Assembly (NCBI GenBank): GCA_965153355.1
Contig: OZ231127.1
Location: 3,534,001-3,598,000 of the forward strand
Length of the DNA stretch: 64,000 nt
Source of the DNA: Flaccisagitta enflata
Lineage: Eukaryota; Chaetognatha; Sagittoidea; Aphragmophora
Direction of reading: 5' to 3'
Under the pieces are notes generated by a model. The model was not told the DNA's origin and searched no databases. It worked only from the letters and a program-made list of their open reading frames with translations. Position numbers and translations under genes: made by a program. How positions within the stretch are numbered: position 1 is the first letter of the stretch; each line of letters opens with the position of its first letter. Positions 47,780 to 58,739 of this stretch are shown here, one piece after another.

Positions 47780-49185
47780 CAGTACATACAATTGCTTTTG
47801 ATTTGATCCAACAAATAAAAAGATTTGCAGTGACTGAAGACAAAAGTTTGGTGAAAAGTGACCAATGCTTATAACTTTTTTACTCACTGCGACAGCCGCC
47901 ATTACTGGTAAATAACAACTGGTCACCATAAAATCTTCAGTTTTTCTTTAGGCATTGCAATCAAACAAAAATGACCCATAGTTTGACAGGCTTAATAATT
48001 TTTTTATGTTTTTTTTTATAGTGGTTTTGAGGGTAACATCTGTGTGACATAAAAAAGGTGGTGATTTTGGTCTATTTTTTGCTACATAGCCTATCAAAAT
48101 CTTTAGTATAAAGGATGTTAGCTTGTCACTGAATCCCAGGTAATGTGTTACAACAGCTTCCATCATGAAAAAAAAAGATTGGCATAATAAAAATTTTTTT
48201 TGCTTGTTATATCATTAACTTCAGATGGGCCGGTTTGTTGTGGAAATGACCTAGAGTATCTGTGTATTCTGTGGCATGTGCAACAATTCATCCTATATAA
48301 ATCTCATACAATTAACAAAACGGAAATAGAACCTGAAGAAAATTTGGAAAAATTATGGACATTTATATAGTGTAAGCTTCCATTACATACACATATACAC
48401 CTAAAATATGTTTTTTTGAAACGCTATCAAAATTCCTTAGGCATATACTTTTTACTAAATGTATCATATTTTCCTAGCTTAAAAAACATGTTTATATATT
48501 TTTAAAAAAGATTTTAGTAAAAATTTTAGGGAAAGGGTAATGTTAGAGCTGTCTTCTGGCATTGATCGGGACCATCAACTCAGCCCAAAATTTTGGTTAG
48601 AGATAACCTAATTGAAAAAAGAGAACCAGAGTGTCCATTTCCCTAGTTGAGCCCCTTAATTCTAATTAGGGGGGTGGGATTTTGGTGAATTTGAACTACA
48701 ATATGGTTAAGGTTAAAAAATCCTTAATGATTAAAGGGAAAAAGCCTTCATCTTCAGAGAAGATATATCATGGGATGATAGGTCACCATGAGGGGTAAAA
48801 AGTTTTGTACATGTCCAAAAAATATACTACAATACTAAAAAATAATAACAAACCATTCAGCTTCTGGTCATCAGTTGGAGTCCTGTACCTTTAACGGGGT
48901 TTCGACCCATATACATATATATATATACAAACACAAATGCACCAATATATGTATGCACCTGTATCTACATATATATATGTACACCTCCAAGACCCCAGTA
49001 CAGGTGGGTCACACCTAAAGGTGCCCTCCACTGTATGGTTTGAAAAGATTAAGAAAATCATCAGGAATCTGCCATGACATCGTAGAAAATCATGGCTTTC
49101 TCCCAACCAATTTCAAAATCTTCTGTGTAAGACCTCAAAATAGATTTAAAATTTGTAGTACTCAGCATTTAGACAAGTTCTATTA
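47780..49185. other. No gene recognised
   Basis: AT-rich intronic sequence. An ATAC/ATAT patch lies at 48908-48985; GGTGTGACCCAC-type words nearby. No coding evidence. Confidence 0.45.
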
Positions 49186-49188
49186 AAT

Positions 49189-49567
49189 GAACAAGGACAA
49201 GTAAGCCAATGATACCTCCTCTTTGAATGTTTTTTATGAATGAATGTTTTTCATGAATGAATATTTTTTACGAATGAACGCTTTTCATGAATGAATGTTT
49301 TTTAAGAATGAATGTTTTTTATGAATGAATGTTTTTTATGAATAAATGTTTTTATGAGTGGATGTTTTTTTTATGAATAAATGTCATTTATGAATGAATA
49401 AGTGATCTAATTAATGATTTACTAATTGTCTTTACTGGGTTAGAACCACTTTACTGGTGAAAGAATGTATGATTATGATGTTTTTAATGAATGTGTTACC
49501 GACCGGCCAAACGACTGGCCAACCAACGGACACAGCCCATTATAGAAATGAGAGGACGCATCTAAAA
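49189..49567 (+). mobile_element. GGAC-core subtype A element interrupted by a GAATGAATGTTTTTTAT minisatellite
   Basis: AACAAGGACAAGTAAGCC start; a 16-17 bp ATGAATG.TTTTT repeat from 49226 to 49400; then ACCGACCGGCC..GGCCAACC core and GGACGCATCTAAAAA end. Confidence 0.65.
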
Positions 49568-49633
49568 ATGATCAAAATATATTATGTTTGGAGCCCCCGA
49601 TTCTGGAATTTTTAACTATATTGATTTGAGTAA

Positions 49634-49785
49634 AACAAGGCCGGATACACAGCCATCAGTTGCGGATGGGTGGGCAGGGGCGGAAATACGCGTTTTCCCA
49701 CTTTTCGACTCGATGGTTACGGACCGACGGACCGACGGACGGACGGACAAAGCCTCTTATAGAGTTGCGTGTCCGCAACTAAAAA
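49634..49785 (+). mobile_element. GGAC-core hairpin element, subtype B
   Basis: AACAAGGCCGGATACACAGCC, GTTGCGGATGGGTGGGC, (GACGGACC) core, CTTATAGAGTTGCGTGTCCG plus CAACTAAAAA. Nearly identical to the copy at 1754-1931. Confidence 0.9.
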
Positions 49786-49884
49786 GTCTATTTCTTGGCG
49801 CTTCGCTCAACATTCCCAAATGTAGACCTCTGAATCTAATCTTCCCCTACCCTTTGACCAATCTCATCCTCCAACTCCACTTCC

Positions 49885-49955
49885 ACCTCATCCTCCTCCT
49901 CCTCCTCCTCCTACTCCTCCTCATCCATATCATCATCATCATCATCATCATCATC
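49885..49955. repeat. TCC and ATC trinucleotide patches
   Basis: Short CTC/TCC run followed by ATC run. Confidence 0.9.
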
Positions 49956-50354
49956 AATTTGAAAGTTACAACGCATTTTCAGTTCACATGTGCACATTTT
50001 GCTTCAGTTTCGTCATCCGCGCACCAACTTTTGATACTCATTCACATTTTTCGTTTATTGAATAATTCTAGATACGTGGGTAATTTTTTAAAGGAAATAT
50101 GGCTTAGTTGGTCCGTATATTGGTAAGAGTGGTCGTCTGTAGGTCGTACTTTTCTGGTCCTTGTTCGTGACCTGTAATTCTTATTCCTTGGATTTTTTTT
50201 CTCCAAAAATGAAATCTTATAGCAATAATGAATGATCTACACCTCAGCCTACTGCGCGAATCAATAAAAAAAAACGCACTTTAAAATGGCGAATAATTAT
50301 ATTGAATTCTAAGATAATCAATGATCAATCTGGCATTTTTAGTTTTTTTTGTTT

Positions 50355-50467
50355 AACAAGGCCAAGTAGGCCAATAGATGCGACGTGTGGATTGTCAAAC
50401 AAATGCATTACCAGTCAACCAACCAACGGACACAGCCAGTTACAGAGGTGCTTTGTCGCACCTAAAA
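50355..50467 (+). mobile_element. GGAC-core hairpin element, subtype A, copy 4
   Basis: AACAAGGCCAAGTAGGCC...GGTGCTTTGTCGCACCTAAAA. Core is decayed to CAACCAACCAACGG. Confidence 0.85.
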
Positions 50468-50768
50468 GTAGCATATGAAAGAGTAAGAATATTGCCATTT
50501 TCAGTTTTGCCAACCTATGAAAAAAAAGAGTATTTTTCAAAAATAGAGGTTCATTTTGAAAATCTTTAACTTTTTATTGGTTTTAGATACAGACCTGGGA
50601 TTGGTCTAGAATAAAAGAAAATTGGAAAATATTTAAAATCACTTCCAAAAATAAATGTTTAGAAAATTTTTTTTGTCTGAATAATTTTTTTTGTCTCTTC
50701 TATTAACCAATAAAAGGCTGCGGATTTTTTTCTTATTCGCGTAGTAATCCATATTTGTTTTCAAACTT

Positions 50769-50958
50769 ATGTTTATCGACAGCCACTCGCTATTCTTCCG
50801 TGTCATCGTGATGGTGTTGCTCTGGAACTCTTCATGCATGATAGTCAAGGTTGCTGCAGCCATGGCCTTGTTGCTACTCCTCCAGCTTTCGTTCTGTTCC
50901 GCTTCAGCCGATGAAAGCAGCGACCAAGCAATCAGAAGAAGAAGTTTGGGAAAATTAG
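50769..50958 (+). CDS. CRF/DH44/sauvagine-like neuropeptide precursor, first coding exon
   Basis: The frame opens at ATG 50769 and runs to the donor GTAAGT (50959), phase 1. In-frame Met codons at several positions make the exact start uncertain. The hydrophobic core AAAMALLLLLQLSFC followed by SASA gives a good signal peptide cleavage site. After it comes an acidic ADESSDQA and a tribasic RRR (possible convertase site), then SLGKLG. A plausible acceptor CGCGTAG lies at 50744. The donor edge (AATCAGAAGAAGAAGTTTGG..TTAG/GTAAG) is copied many times into the following intron. Full precursor is 118 residues from the first Met. Confidence 0.75.
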
Positions 50959-50989
50959 GTAAGTTATAGCACTATCCAAGCAATCATAG

Positions 50990-52340
50990 GTAGAACTAAA
51001 AGAAGTGAATAAGCAATCACATGAAGAAGTTTGGGAAAATTAGCTAAGTTATAGCACTATCCAAGCAATCATAGTCATAAGCCTCATAGGTAGAACTAAA
51101 AGTAGTGAACAGGTAATCAGACAAAGAAGTTTGGGAAAATTAGGTAAGTTATAGCACTACAGTGAGGCGCATAAAGGCGCATAAAGTTTCAAGTTTTTTT
51201 CAATATTGTTTTGCAGGTTCTATTAATGTTAAATATATCTTATCAGTGAGATTATTGAGGGATTTTTTGTTTTCTTCAATTTGGGTCCAATCCCAGATTT
51301 CTAGCTGTTTTTGTTCAGGCCTGCAATTGAATTGAAGTAGTACATATCAAATGGGAAAAAAAGGGTGAAAAATTTTGATATTTTGCTTGATAAAAAACAT
51401 GACTTCTAAACTTTAAATTCGTGTCATTTCAAATCAAATCAAGCCACAAAGTTCTGCTTGATCTAGATTTGTAGAGTTTTTGAAGTTTTTTGAAATGCTC
51501 ATGGATATGATGCATGAATCAAAGATCGTTTTCAATATATTAAGAAAAACATGATCAACTTTATGTTTTGTCAAAGGCTGTTTGCATCTAAGCATAAGTA
51601 AATTGCTTATCATCTTTGAACCTTAATAGTTTTTTCACCATATTTAACCATACATAACCATATATTGTTATTGAAAAGGTTTATAAATCTCACAGATTTC
51701 AATTGTTTAAAGTGACTTCAATTGAAATAACTAGCTTCTAAACAGCTGGAAACTTTTTTATGCGCCGCACTGTATCTTAGCAATCATAGATAGAACTAAA
51801 AGTAGTGACCAAGCTATCACAAGTATAAGTTTAGGAAAATCAGGTGAGTCATAGAATTATCCAAGTAATCATAGGCATAAGCCTCATAGGTAGAACTAAA
51901 AGTTGTGACAAGAAGAACTGATGGCAATTAGAAAAAAAAGTTTGGGAAAAATTAGGTATTTGTCCAAGCAACCAGAAGCAGAAGTTCGGGAAAGTAAGTA
52001 CAAGTAATCATGAGAAGAAGTTGGGGAAAACTAGGCTAGTAATACTCGAAGCACTATCCAAACAATAACTGAAGGAAGCGACCAAGTAATAAGAAAAAGT
52101 TCGTGAAAAGTAGGAAAGAAATTTGGGAGAATAGAAAAATTAGCCAAGCTATTGTCGAAACATTCAGATGTAAGAGTAAGGGAAAACAAATTTGCTAAAG
52201 CACTCACGTTTAAAACAATGAATAGCGACCAAGCAGTCATGTCAGAAGATGATTGCGTAAACTAGGTAAGTCATAATACATTGACCAAGCAACCGCAAAT
52301 AGAACTGAGAGCAATTACCAAGTAATCAGCAGTAGCTGGT
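50990..52340 (+). repeat. Decayed tandem copies of the neuropeptide exon donor edge
   Basis: Repeated AGCAATCA..AGAAGAAGTTTGGGAAAATTAGGTAAG plus ATAGCACTATCCAAGC and TAGAACTAAAAGTAGTGA words, with edges near 51040, 51145, 51835, 51950, 52030, 52110 and 52260. Units are about 80-130 bp, increasingly diverged to the right. The early copies keep TTAG followed by GTAAG or GCTAAG. Confidence 0.85.
51160..51772. mobile_element. TA-flanked TIR element inside the donor-edge array
   Basis: CAGTGAGGCGCATAAA and inverted TTTATGCGCCGCACTG with TA on both sides; 613 bp, inner sequence AT-rich and partly palindromic. Confidence 0.88.
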
Positions 52341-52430
52341 TAAGCTGGTAAAGAGATCACCACATCACCAAGCATTATGAAATTGTCCAATCATTGATAA
52401 ATACCCGGAAATTAGCAAAAAAGACTAAAA

Positions 52431-52552
52431 CAAGGCCAAGTAGGTCAATAAGGCGCGACGTGTGGATCGTCGAACGAATGCGTTACCCGACAGACCAACA
52501 GACCGACCGACGGACACAGCCAGTTATAGAGGTGCTTTGTCGCACCTAAAAA
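52431..52552 (+). mobile_element. GGAC-core hairpin element, subtype A, copy 5
   Basis: ACAAGGCCAAGTAGGTC, GACCAACAGACCGACC core, GGTGCTTTGTCGCACCTAAAAA. Confidence 0.88.
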
Positions 52553-52625
52553 CAAAACTACCAATCTACCAAACAACTACCCTGACTTAAAAATTGATGG
52601 TGATTGAAATAAAACTTTTCGCCAG

Positions 52626-52720
52626 GATTTCTTCAAAATGGATGGGAGCCCATTGCCACCTCCAAACGCGACGACCCAAATCTCTCCATCGATAATTCCC
52701 TTGAGAACTTGAAACGACAA
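52626..52720 (+). CDS. CRF/DH44/sauvagine-like neuropeptide precursor, middle exon
   Basis: Acceptor TTCGCCAG, donor GTAAGT; phase 1 in, phase 0 out. It encodes GFLQNGWEPIATSKR, then the peptide start DDPNLSIDNSLENLKRQ. The Lys-Arg before DDP is a dibasic processing site. P.LSID..LE.L is the hallmark of the CRF superfamily N-terminus (sauvagine has PPISIDLSLELL, insect DH44 has PSLSIVNPLDVL). The exon ends in mid-peptide, as happens in some invertebrate members. Confidence 0.75.
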
Positions 52721-52817
52721 GTAAGTAATACCCATGTATCAACATCGTACCAATGACAAGTAACAGCGGTACCCGATGCCCTGCTTTGAGTAATCAGCTG
52801 AAGAATTGGAGTGAGAG

Positions 52818-53312
52818 CAGGGCAACAGCCCATGTCCTGTAGGATACACCGGTGAATGTCCTGTAGGACACATGGGTGAATTTCCTTGAGTCCATCTGTC
52901 CTGAAAGGTCAAATCTTAGGTTTGAGAGGGCAAATTCGAGGTCTCATAGGGCCTATTTCAGGTCAAAGGGCTGAATACAAGCCTGGGAGGGTTGATTTAT
53001 GGCCTAACAGGACTGATTTTGGGCCAAAGAGGACTGATTTTTGGCTTAAGAGGACTGATTTTTGGCCTAAGAGGGTTGATTTTGGGTCTGAAACAAATTT
53101 TTTTGGACCTGAGAGGGCCTCTAAGGACTGAGTTCAGTTCTGAAAGAGCCAGATTTGGGTCTGAGAGGCCCCGGGGGATGTACGGACGGACAGATGTACT
53201 GGCAGATGTACAGACATATAGACATACAGACGGACATACAGACGGACATAAAGAAATTCACCCCCGTGTCCTACAGGACATCGGCCCATTTGGGCCGCTG
53301 CCCAAAAAGGTT
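52818..53312. mobile_element. TIR element with GGACTGATTTTTGGCC repeats
   Basis: GGGCAACAGCCCATGTCCTG and inverted CAGGACATCGGCCC...GCTGCCC; AGAGG.CTGATTTT.GGCC repeats at 52910-53160; ACGGACGGACAGATGTAC core. Confidence 0.75.
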
Positions 53313-53455
53313 ACAATTTTTTTTTTTAACTTTTTTCTCTAATGTTAACAGAAATGGAAGTGTTCTCTGATGATAAAGTCTTTAAAAAGGACTCAACTTA
53401 CTTCTAATTCTCACGAACAGATAGAAATACAATAATCTTTCCTTATTTTTATTAT

Positions 53456-53909
53456 TATGTGTTTTGGTGTTGCGTTTTTGCTTGCGACTGCAATTATTGT
53501 CCCTCTTACGGCTGCAGCATAAACAAATACATTGTTTTGTTTCCTTTTTCCTTCATGTGTTTTGGTGTTGCGTTTTTGCTTGCGACTGCAACTATTATCC
53601 CTCTTACGGCTGCAGCATAAACAAATACATTGTTTTGTTTCCTTTTTCCTTCATGTGTTTTGGTGTTGCGTTTTTGCTTGCGACTGCGATTATTGTCTCT
53701 CTTACGGCTGCAGCATAAACAAATACATTGTTTTGTTTCCTTTTTCCTTCATGTGTTTTGGTGTTGCGTTTTTGTTTGCGACTGCGATTAATGTCCCTCT
53801 TACGGCTGCAGCATAAACAAATACATTGTTTTGTTTCCTTTTTCCTTCATGTGTTTTGGTGTTGCGTTTTTGCTTGCGACTGCGATTATTGTCCCTCTTA
53901 CGGCTGCAG
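53456..53909 (+). repeat. Five tandem copies of the acceptor of the last neuropeptide exon
   Basis: A 98-bp unit (ATGTGTTTTGGTGTTGCG...CTCTTACGGCTGCAG) starts near 53456, 53554, 53652, 53750 and 53848. Every copy ends in the same acceptor GGCTGCAG. The first four continue CATAAACAAATAC; the fifth continues into the coding exon. Repeats are about 97% alike, so the array is young. Confidence 0.96.
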
Positions 53910-53981
53910 TTGGAACATCGCCAGAAGATTCTCGAACTGGAAGCGGAGCAAGAACTTTTGAGTTCTTTGGGGAGGCGGTAA
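53910..53981 (+). CDS. CRF/DH44/sauvagine-like neuropeptide precursor, last exon
   Basis: Begins right after GGCTGCAG and ends TAA 53979-53981. It encodes LEHRQKILELEAEQELLSSLGRR: the amphipathic helical half of the peptide, then Gly as amide donor, and Arg-Arg as processing site before the stop. The predicted mature peptide is 37 residues, DDP...SSL-amide, within the CRF-family range (about 37-46). The family's usual NR near the C-terminus is not present, so this is a diverged member. AATAAA signals follow at 53989 and 54001. Assignment rests on the SID motif, amphipathic helix and processing sites. Confidence 0.75.
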   Translation: MEHRQKILELEAEQELLSSLGRR

Positions 53982-53988
53982 AATCGGA

Positions 53989-54006
53989 AATAAACAAACA
54001 AATAAA
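53989..54006 (+). terminator. Polyadenylation signals (two AATAAA)
   Basis: AATAAA at 53989-53994 and 54001-54006, 8 and 20 bp after the neuropeptide stop codon. Confidence 0.5.
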
Positions 54007-54029
54007 CAATCGAAAAAACAATCCAATAC

Positions 54030-56250
54030 CATCATCGTACGCCGCCCATACAACGAGACAGGGTGCGCGTCGGCACAGCCATGGGTTCAACTTCTTTTTT
54101 ACTCTTTCAGCGTGGGCGTAGCTTGGGCTTTCTGAAAGCCAAGTAATTTTTCTCTCTTTTCTTTTAGTGTGTATAAGAAAAGCTGATTGCTTTGCCTGAC
54201 TTAGCTGAATTGTTCTTGTGCGACCCTCTTAAAATGTGACACTTATGATCCTTTTTCAGACAAGCTTAGGCGCAGCTCTGTTGCGTGATGCTTGATGAAA
54301 ACCTTTATTAGGGTTATCTGAAGTTAACAAATTAAGAGGATATTCTTAAAGGGGTACTATTGAATTTTTTTCCCTTTGATATCTTAGCAATCTTCAAATG
54401 GGCCCTGAATGAGCTTCTTATCAGGCCAGATAGTTGCACATTGGCTCATTTGAAAGAAAATCTTTGATATAACATTAAAAAGGCGCTACAAGAACAACTC
54501 AGCAAAGTCAGGCAAAGCAATACGCGTAATGTACGAGGCGGAGATATTTGTCATTTATCATTTAGTTTTGGTTGGAGTGAAATTCAAAATTTGAAAAAAG
54601 AATCTTTGAATTTGTCATTTTTTTCGGTCTAGACATTGGAACGGCCAGCTAAGTAAGGTGTTGACATGACTTGCTGTTTTGAGTGTTGAGGTGACATGCT
54701 TGTTCAAGTGATGAGTTAACTTGTGTGTTGTAAAGTAGTATGCCACGTTCATTTTCTTTTCTAAAAATGGACAACACGTTTTAGTGTTCGTAAACACGAG
54801 TTTTTTTTTCAAATTGAAATAACATACTGAATTAATCTAATGAGCAAGCGCAGCGTGGCTTACTGTACATCTCTCTGGTGTTGGCATAACGGTTGAATCA
54901 GAATGACTTTAATGACTATTATCAAATTTACCCTTTTTTCCCGTTTGTTATGTTTTGTTTCGGTACAATTTTAAGTTTTGAATAATATTCTGTTTTTTTT
55001 TTGGGGGGGGGGGCGGCTGTGCGGACAGAATTAAAGTTGGACAGATTAAAAGATGGACAGAGTAGAAGCTGGACAGATTAAAAGATGGACAGGTTTAAAG
55101 TCGGAAAGCATCGAGACCCACGCTTAAAAGTCCCTGGAAACGATCCACGAGTAACGAATCCGCGAGTAACGAATAGAAAAAAAATTGAATAGATCATTGA
55201 CTACTTGTTTGAATACCTTCGTTATATACCAATGATTCGTTACTCAAAAACATTTTTGCGCTTTTTTATGTCAGCAAGAAAAAAAACCAAAGAAAAAACG
55301 ATTAGTTAATACTAGCAGCTTATGACCCTGAAATGGACAAAATGAATATCTAGATTGAAATTCAAATCATGACGATGAATAGAGGATTATTACATGAGAT
55401 TTGTTATTCGATGAAGAAAGTATTCCAAGTTACTAACTAACTTTTATGGAAGCATATCAAATCAAAAGCTGTCATTAATTCATTGAGTATTGACACTGAT
55501 TTTAAATGAAATTGAATGCCTGAATAAATGATTTCTTTAACAATATGTGACCAGACAATTGTGAAAAGCTGAAATTTGGATTTTGAAAGGAATTGCTGTA
55601 GTACTCTTTATTCATACAATTACAAATATCAAGTCATTTTCCTCCCTGAGAATATATTATCTTTAATATTGCAAAAAATACTGAAGATTAAGTCGATCCC
55701 ATTTCCGGGTTGTAATTGTACATGCTGCAACATAAACAAAAATTCCCAATGCTTTCACTGTACTTTTGAAATCAATTTCCTCCTGTAAAAAAAAAAAGTG
55801 AAAATGAATTCCAAGGAGAAATTGTTGAATGACGGCGTCACTGGTGTTCATTTCAAACAGTGGCGTCCTTTAGCTCCGATGTCTCGCCTTAACTCATTGT
55901 TTTAAAATAATGCGCTTTAACTTATTAAAAACAAAAACAAAAAATATTTTGTGAGTTGAGATCGCATTTTATTAGTAGACTTGTAATATGACTGGCGACC
56001 TGAATCATCGCTGAATCAATCTATTTCAAATACACAAATTCGTTTCTGACCCCCGCAAATTATCCACAATCTCATTTTCCTAAGATTTGTAAAAACAGAG
56101 AGGGAAGTTTTTTTTCTCAGCTATTGCAACAAAATAGATCTCACTATCACAAAGAGTCAAATGCTGAGCTATCAGAATGTAGTCCGTGGGACGTCGGCAA
56201 ATATACCCTCTGATTTGCTTGCCAGTTAGCTAGCTAACTATAGCTAGATT
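54030..56250. other. No gene recognised
   Basis: AT-rich sequence in ADGRV1 intron 1. A TGGACAGATTAAAAGA direct repeat lies at 55025-55105 and an ACGAGTAACGAATC repeat at 55145-55170. No coding exon identified. Confidence 0.45.
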
Positions 56251-56268
56251 GAATGTCTTCTCGTTTTC

Positions 56269-56272
<4 letters not shown>

Positions 56273-56345
<73 letters not shown>
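56273..56345. repeat. CT microsatellite
   Basis: Pure CT ending CGCTCTCGCTCT. Confidence 0.96.
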
Positions 56346-56346
<1 letters not shown>

Positions 56347-56354
56347 CTCGCTCT

Positions 56355-56696
56355 CACAAAGAAACTTCCCCCATTGGCGCAATGGACATTTGCGCTAGGG
56401 GCCTCCTTCACCAGCACTGGTGTGTTTCTGGCCTCATTGCCCTAGTTACAATCTGGCTTTTGCAAACATGCTGTCTTAGGCGCAGTTAGTTTTCTTAGCG
56501 CATTAGCGCACCAAGACATAAGTGCATTAGCGCAAGTTCATTTCCTGGTTGCTCTCTGCCCCAGAACAGTAGACACATTTTTTTAAGGGTTAAGACTTTG
56601 TGGAATAAGTTGAACAAGCTCATAGGATTGCGCTTGTGATTGTTTATGCGTGTATGAGTATGTTAGTGCAAGCGTGAGAGCCAAAGAAAGAGAGAG

Positions 56697-56763
<67 letters not shown>

Positions 56764-57350
56764 TAGAGAAAAAAAAGATAGAAAAAAAAAAGAAAAACGA
56801 AAAAAAGAAAAAAAAAGAAAGAAAAATAAAGAGAGAAAAGCAGGCAGACAGACAAACACACATATTCCGATTTCAGACAGAGAGGCACAGACATACAGAC
56901 AGACAGACTTACAGACAAACTCAAAAACAGAATTACAACTGATATCTTGCAGAGAGAAAAAAAGATAAAAAAAGACAAAATTGCAAAAAAGACAGAAAAG
57001 ATTCATAGCAAAAAATGAGAGAAAAAGACCTGCAGTGACAAACATACACAGCCATGCTTCTCTCTGCTTACTAAAGACTAGATGTATTGCCTTTTTTGAG
57101 TCTCGACTTCTCCAAAAAGTTAAAGCTTTTGATAATGCTGATACTGTTTTCAGAAATTAGGCGCAGTAAATGGCTAGGGGAATCACATTAGCGCATTACA
57201 TAGCGCATTTCCTAGCGCATTAGCGTATTTGCACCTGTAGAAAAGTGCAAATGAAGTTTAAGTTTCTAATTAATGTGAAGGGAGAAAAGCAGCCCTTGTA
57301 ACTGGTAGGGTAAGTAGCGCACTGGCGCAAATGTCCGTTAAAGTTTCCTT
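56355..57350. mobile_element. Candidate ~1-kb inverted-repeat element flanked by CT runs
   Basis: CACAAAGAAACTT..GGACATTTGCGC at the left is mirrored by GCGCAAATGTCC..AAGTTTCCTTGTG at the right. AGCGCATTAGCGCA words recur inside, plus an AG run (56702-56760). Both outer borders touch CT microsatellites. Confidence 0.5.
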
Positions 57351-57352
57351 GT

Positions 57353-57356
<4 letters not shown>

Positions 57357-57450
<94 letters not shown>

Positions 57451-57516
57451 AACAAACAAACAAACAAACAAACAAACAAACAAACAAACAAACAATCAAA
57501 CAAACAAACAAACAAA
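57357..57516. repeat. CT, CA and CAAA compound microsatellite at the exon-1 donor
   Basis: (CT)n, (CA)n, then (CAAA)n ending 6 bp from the exon-1 donor. Confidence 0.97.
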
Positions 57517-57522
57517 CGCCAC

Positions 57523-57835
57523 CTGCACGAGTCTTCCGTCGGTTCGATGGTGCAAAGTCCCGACGAGCCGAAGAAGTCATTTCCGCCGTTGACGCTCGAA
57601 TCGGGCAGAAACGCCACTACGACGATCGACTTCCGGTCGGCGCCGGAAGCGCCAAATCGGCGGACGACCAGTTGGAAGTCGGCGCCTTCTTCCACGCGCA
57701 GTCGCGTCGACGCGAAACTGACGACGGGACGATTGAGATCTTGACCGGAAACAGGAGGCGGGGAGGTTGTGATGACGAGGAAGAGGAAGAGGAGAGAATG
57801 GAGGAGCGGTAAAGAGAAGTGGAGAGGACGGTGTT
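57523..57835 (-). CDS. ADGRV1: ADGRV1 exon 1: signal peptide and start of Calx-beta 1
   Basis: Minus-strand exon ending CAG/GTGGCG. A hydrophobic stretch (LLHSLLFLFLVITT) and small residues to VSGQ form a secretory signal, then VVSFASTRLRVEEGADFQLVVRRFG, KSIVVVAFLP, GGNDFFGSS and ..EDSC. The layout equals human ADGRV1, which also has Calx-beta 1 directly after the signal peptide. The frame stays open upstream through CCG/CAC (His) and ATC (Ser) repeats to an ATG at 58247, but an initiator that far from the hydrophobic core is doubtful. The true start may be in another exon, so the right end is approximate. Confidence 0.85.
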
Positions 57836-57910
57836 GACGGTGATGACGGTGATGACGGTGATGACGGTGATGACGGTGATGACGGTGATGACGGTGATGA
57901 CGGTGATGAC
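57835..57910. repeat. GATGACGGT 9-bp minisatellite
   Basis: GGTGATGAC repeated eight to nine times beside ADGRV1 exon 1. Confidence 0.95.
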
Positions 57911-58002
57911 AGGAGTGACGGGCCGGAAGACGACAAAGGAAGGTGAAGTGGCCGAAGACATCGCGAGAATGATTTTTAAGGTGCGAAAGATTGAGTCCCG
58001 AA

Positions 58003-58132
<130 letters not shown>

Positions 58133-58289
58133 CGCTAAGCGCCATCTTTTGTTTCTCTTTCTTTTTGGCAGTCGTCATGTCCAACTCTCGGGGGTTGTTA
58201 GGACGGTTGTTCGGTTTGGAGGGGGAGGTAAAAGTGGGGGTAGCCAAAAATGACGATGTAGTTTGGCGCGCGTCTATGGGACGATGAGG

Positions 58290-58735
58290 CGTCGCGAAAT
58301 GATGAACTTTGGCTGTTTTAACGAAAGTAATTCATTAATAAGTGTTTCCGAAATCGGATTAATGGTGTAGATGGTTTGATTGTATTCCGTTTCGACCAAA
58401 TTGTTACTTATCCTTCGATCTTTTGTCACGCTTTTTTTTGCGAATATTCTCCTCGATTCAGAACAAAAGTGTTACCGATGAGTCGCAGTTTATGTGCGGG
58501 AATCCCACAAATTTCTGCAAAAGAGAGGATCCTTTATTCATGTATGAGTCGTTGTTCCATAACCACATTTGAAAATCGTTCTCGTGTTGTTGCAACGTTG
58601 TCATGGAAACTCGGACAGAAAACTCTTCCATCAGGAATCTTCGTGTCGCGAAAGGAGAAAGAAGAAGATCGCAGAGACCTTTTCTTTATGATGTCTGTTT
58701 TGCAACTGGATACGGTTGAGGACCGAAGCGGTGGA
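58290..58735. other. Upstream region of ADGRV1, less repetitive
   Basis: Sequence of more balanced composition just upstream of exon 1. No clear TATA box. An open frame on plus (58376-58828) has no recognisable domain and runs into the neighbouring TIR element. Confidence 0.35.
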
Positions 58736-58739
58736 GATA

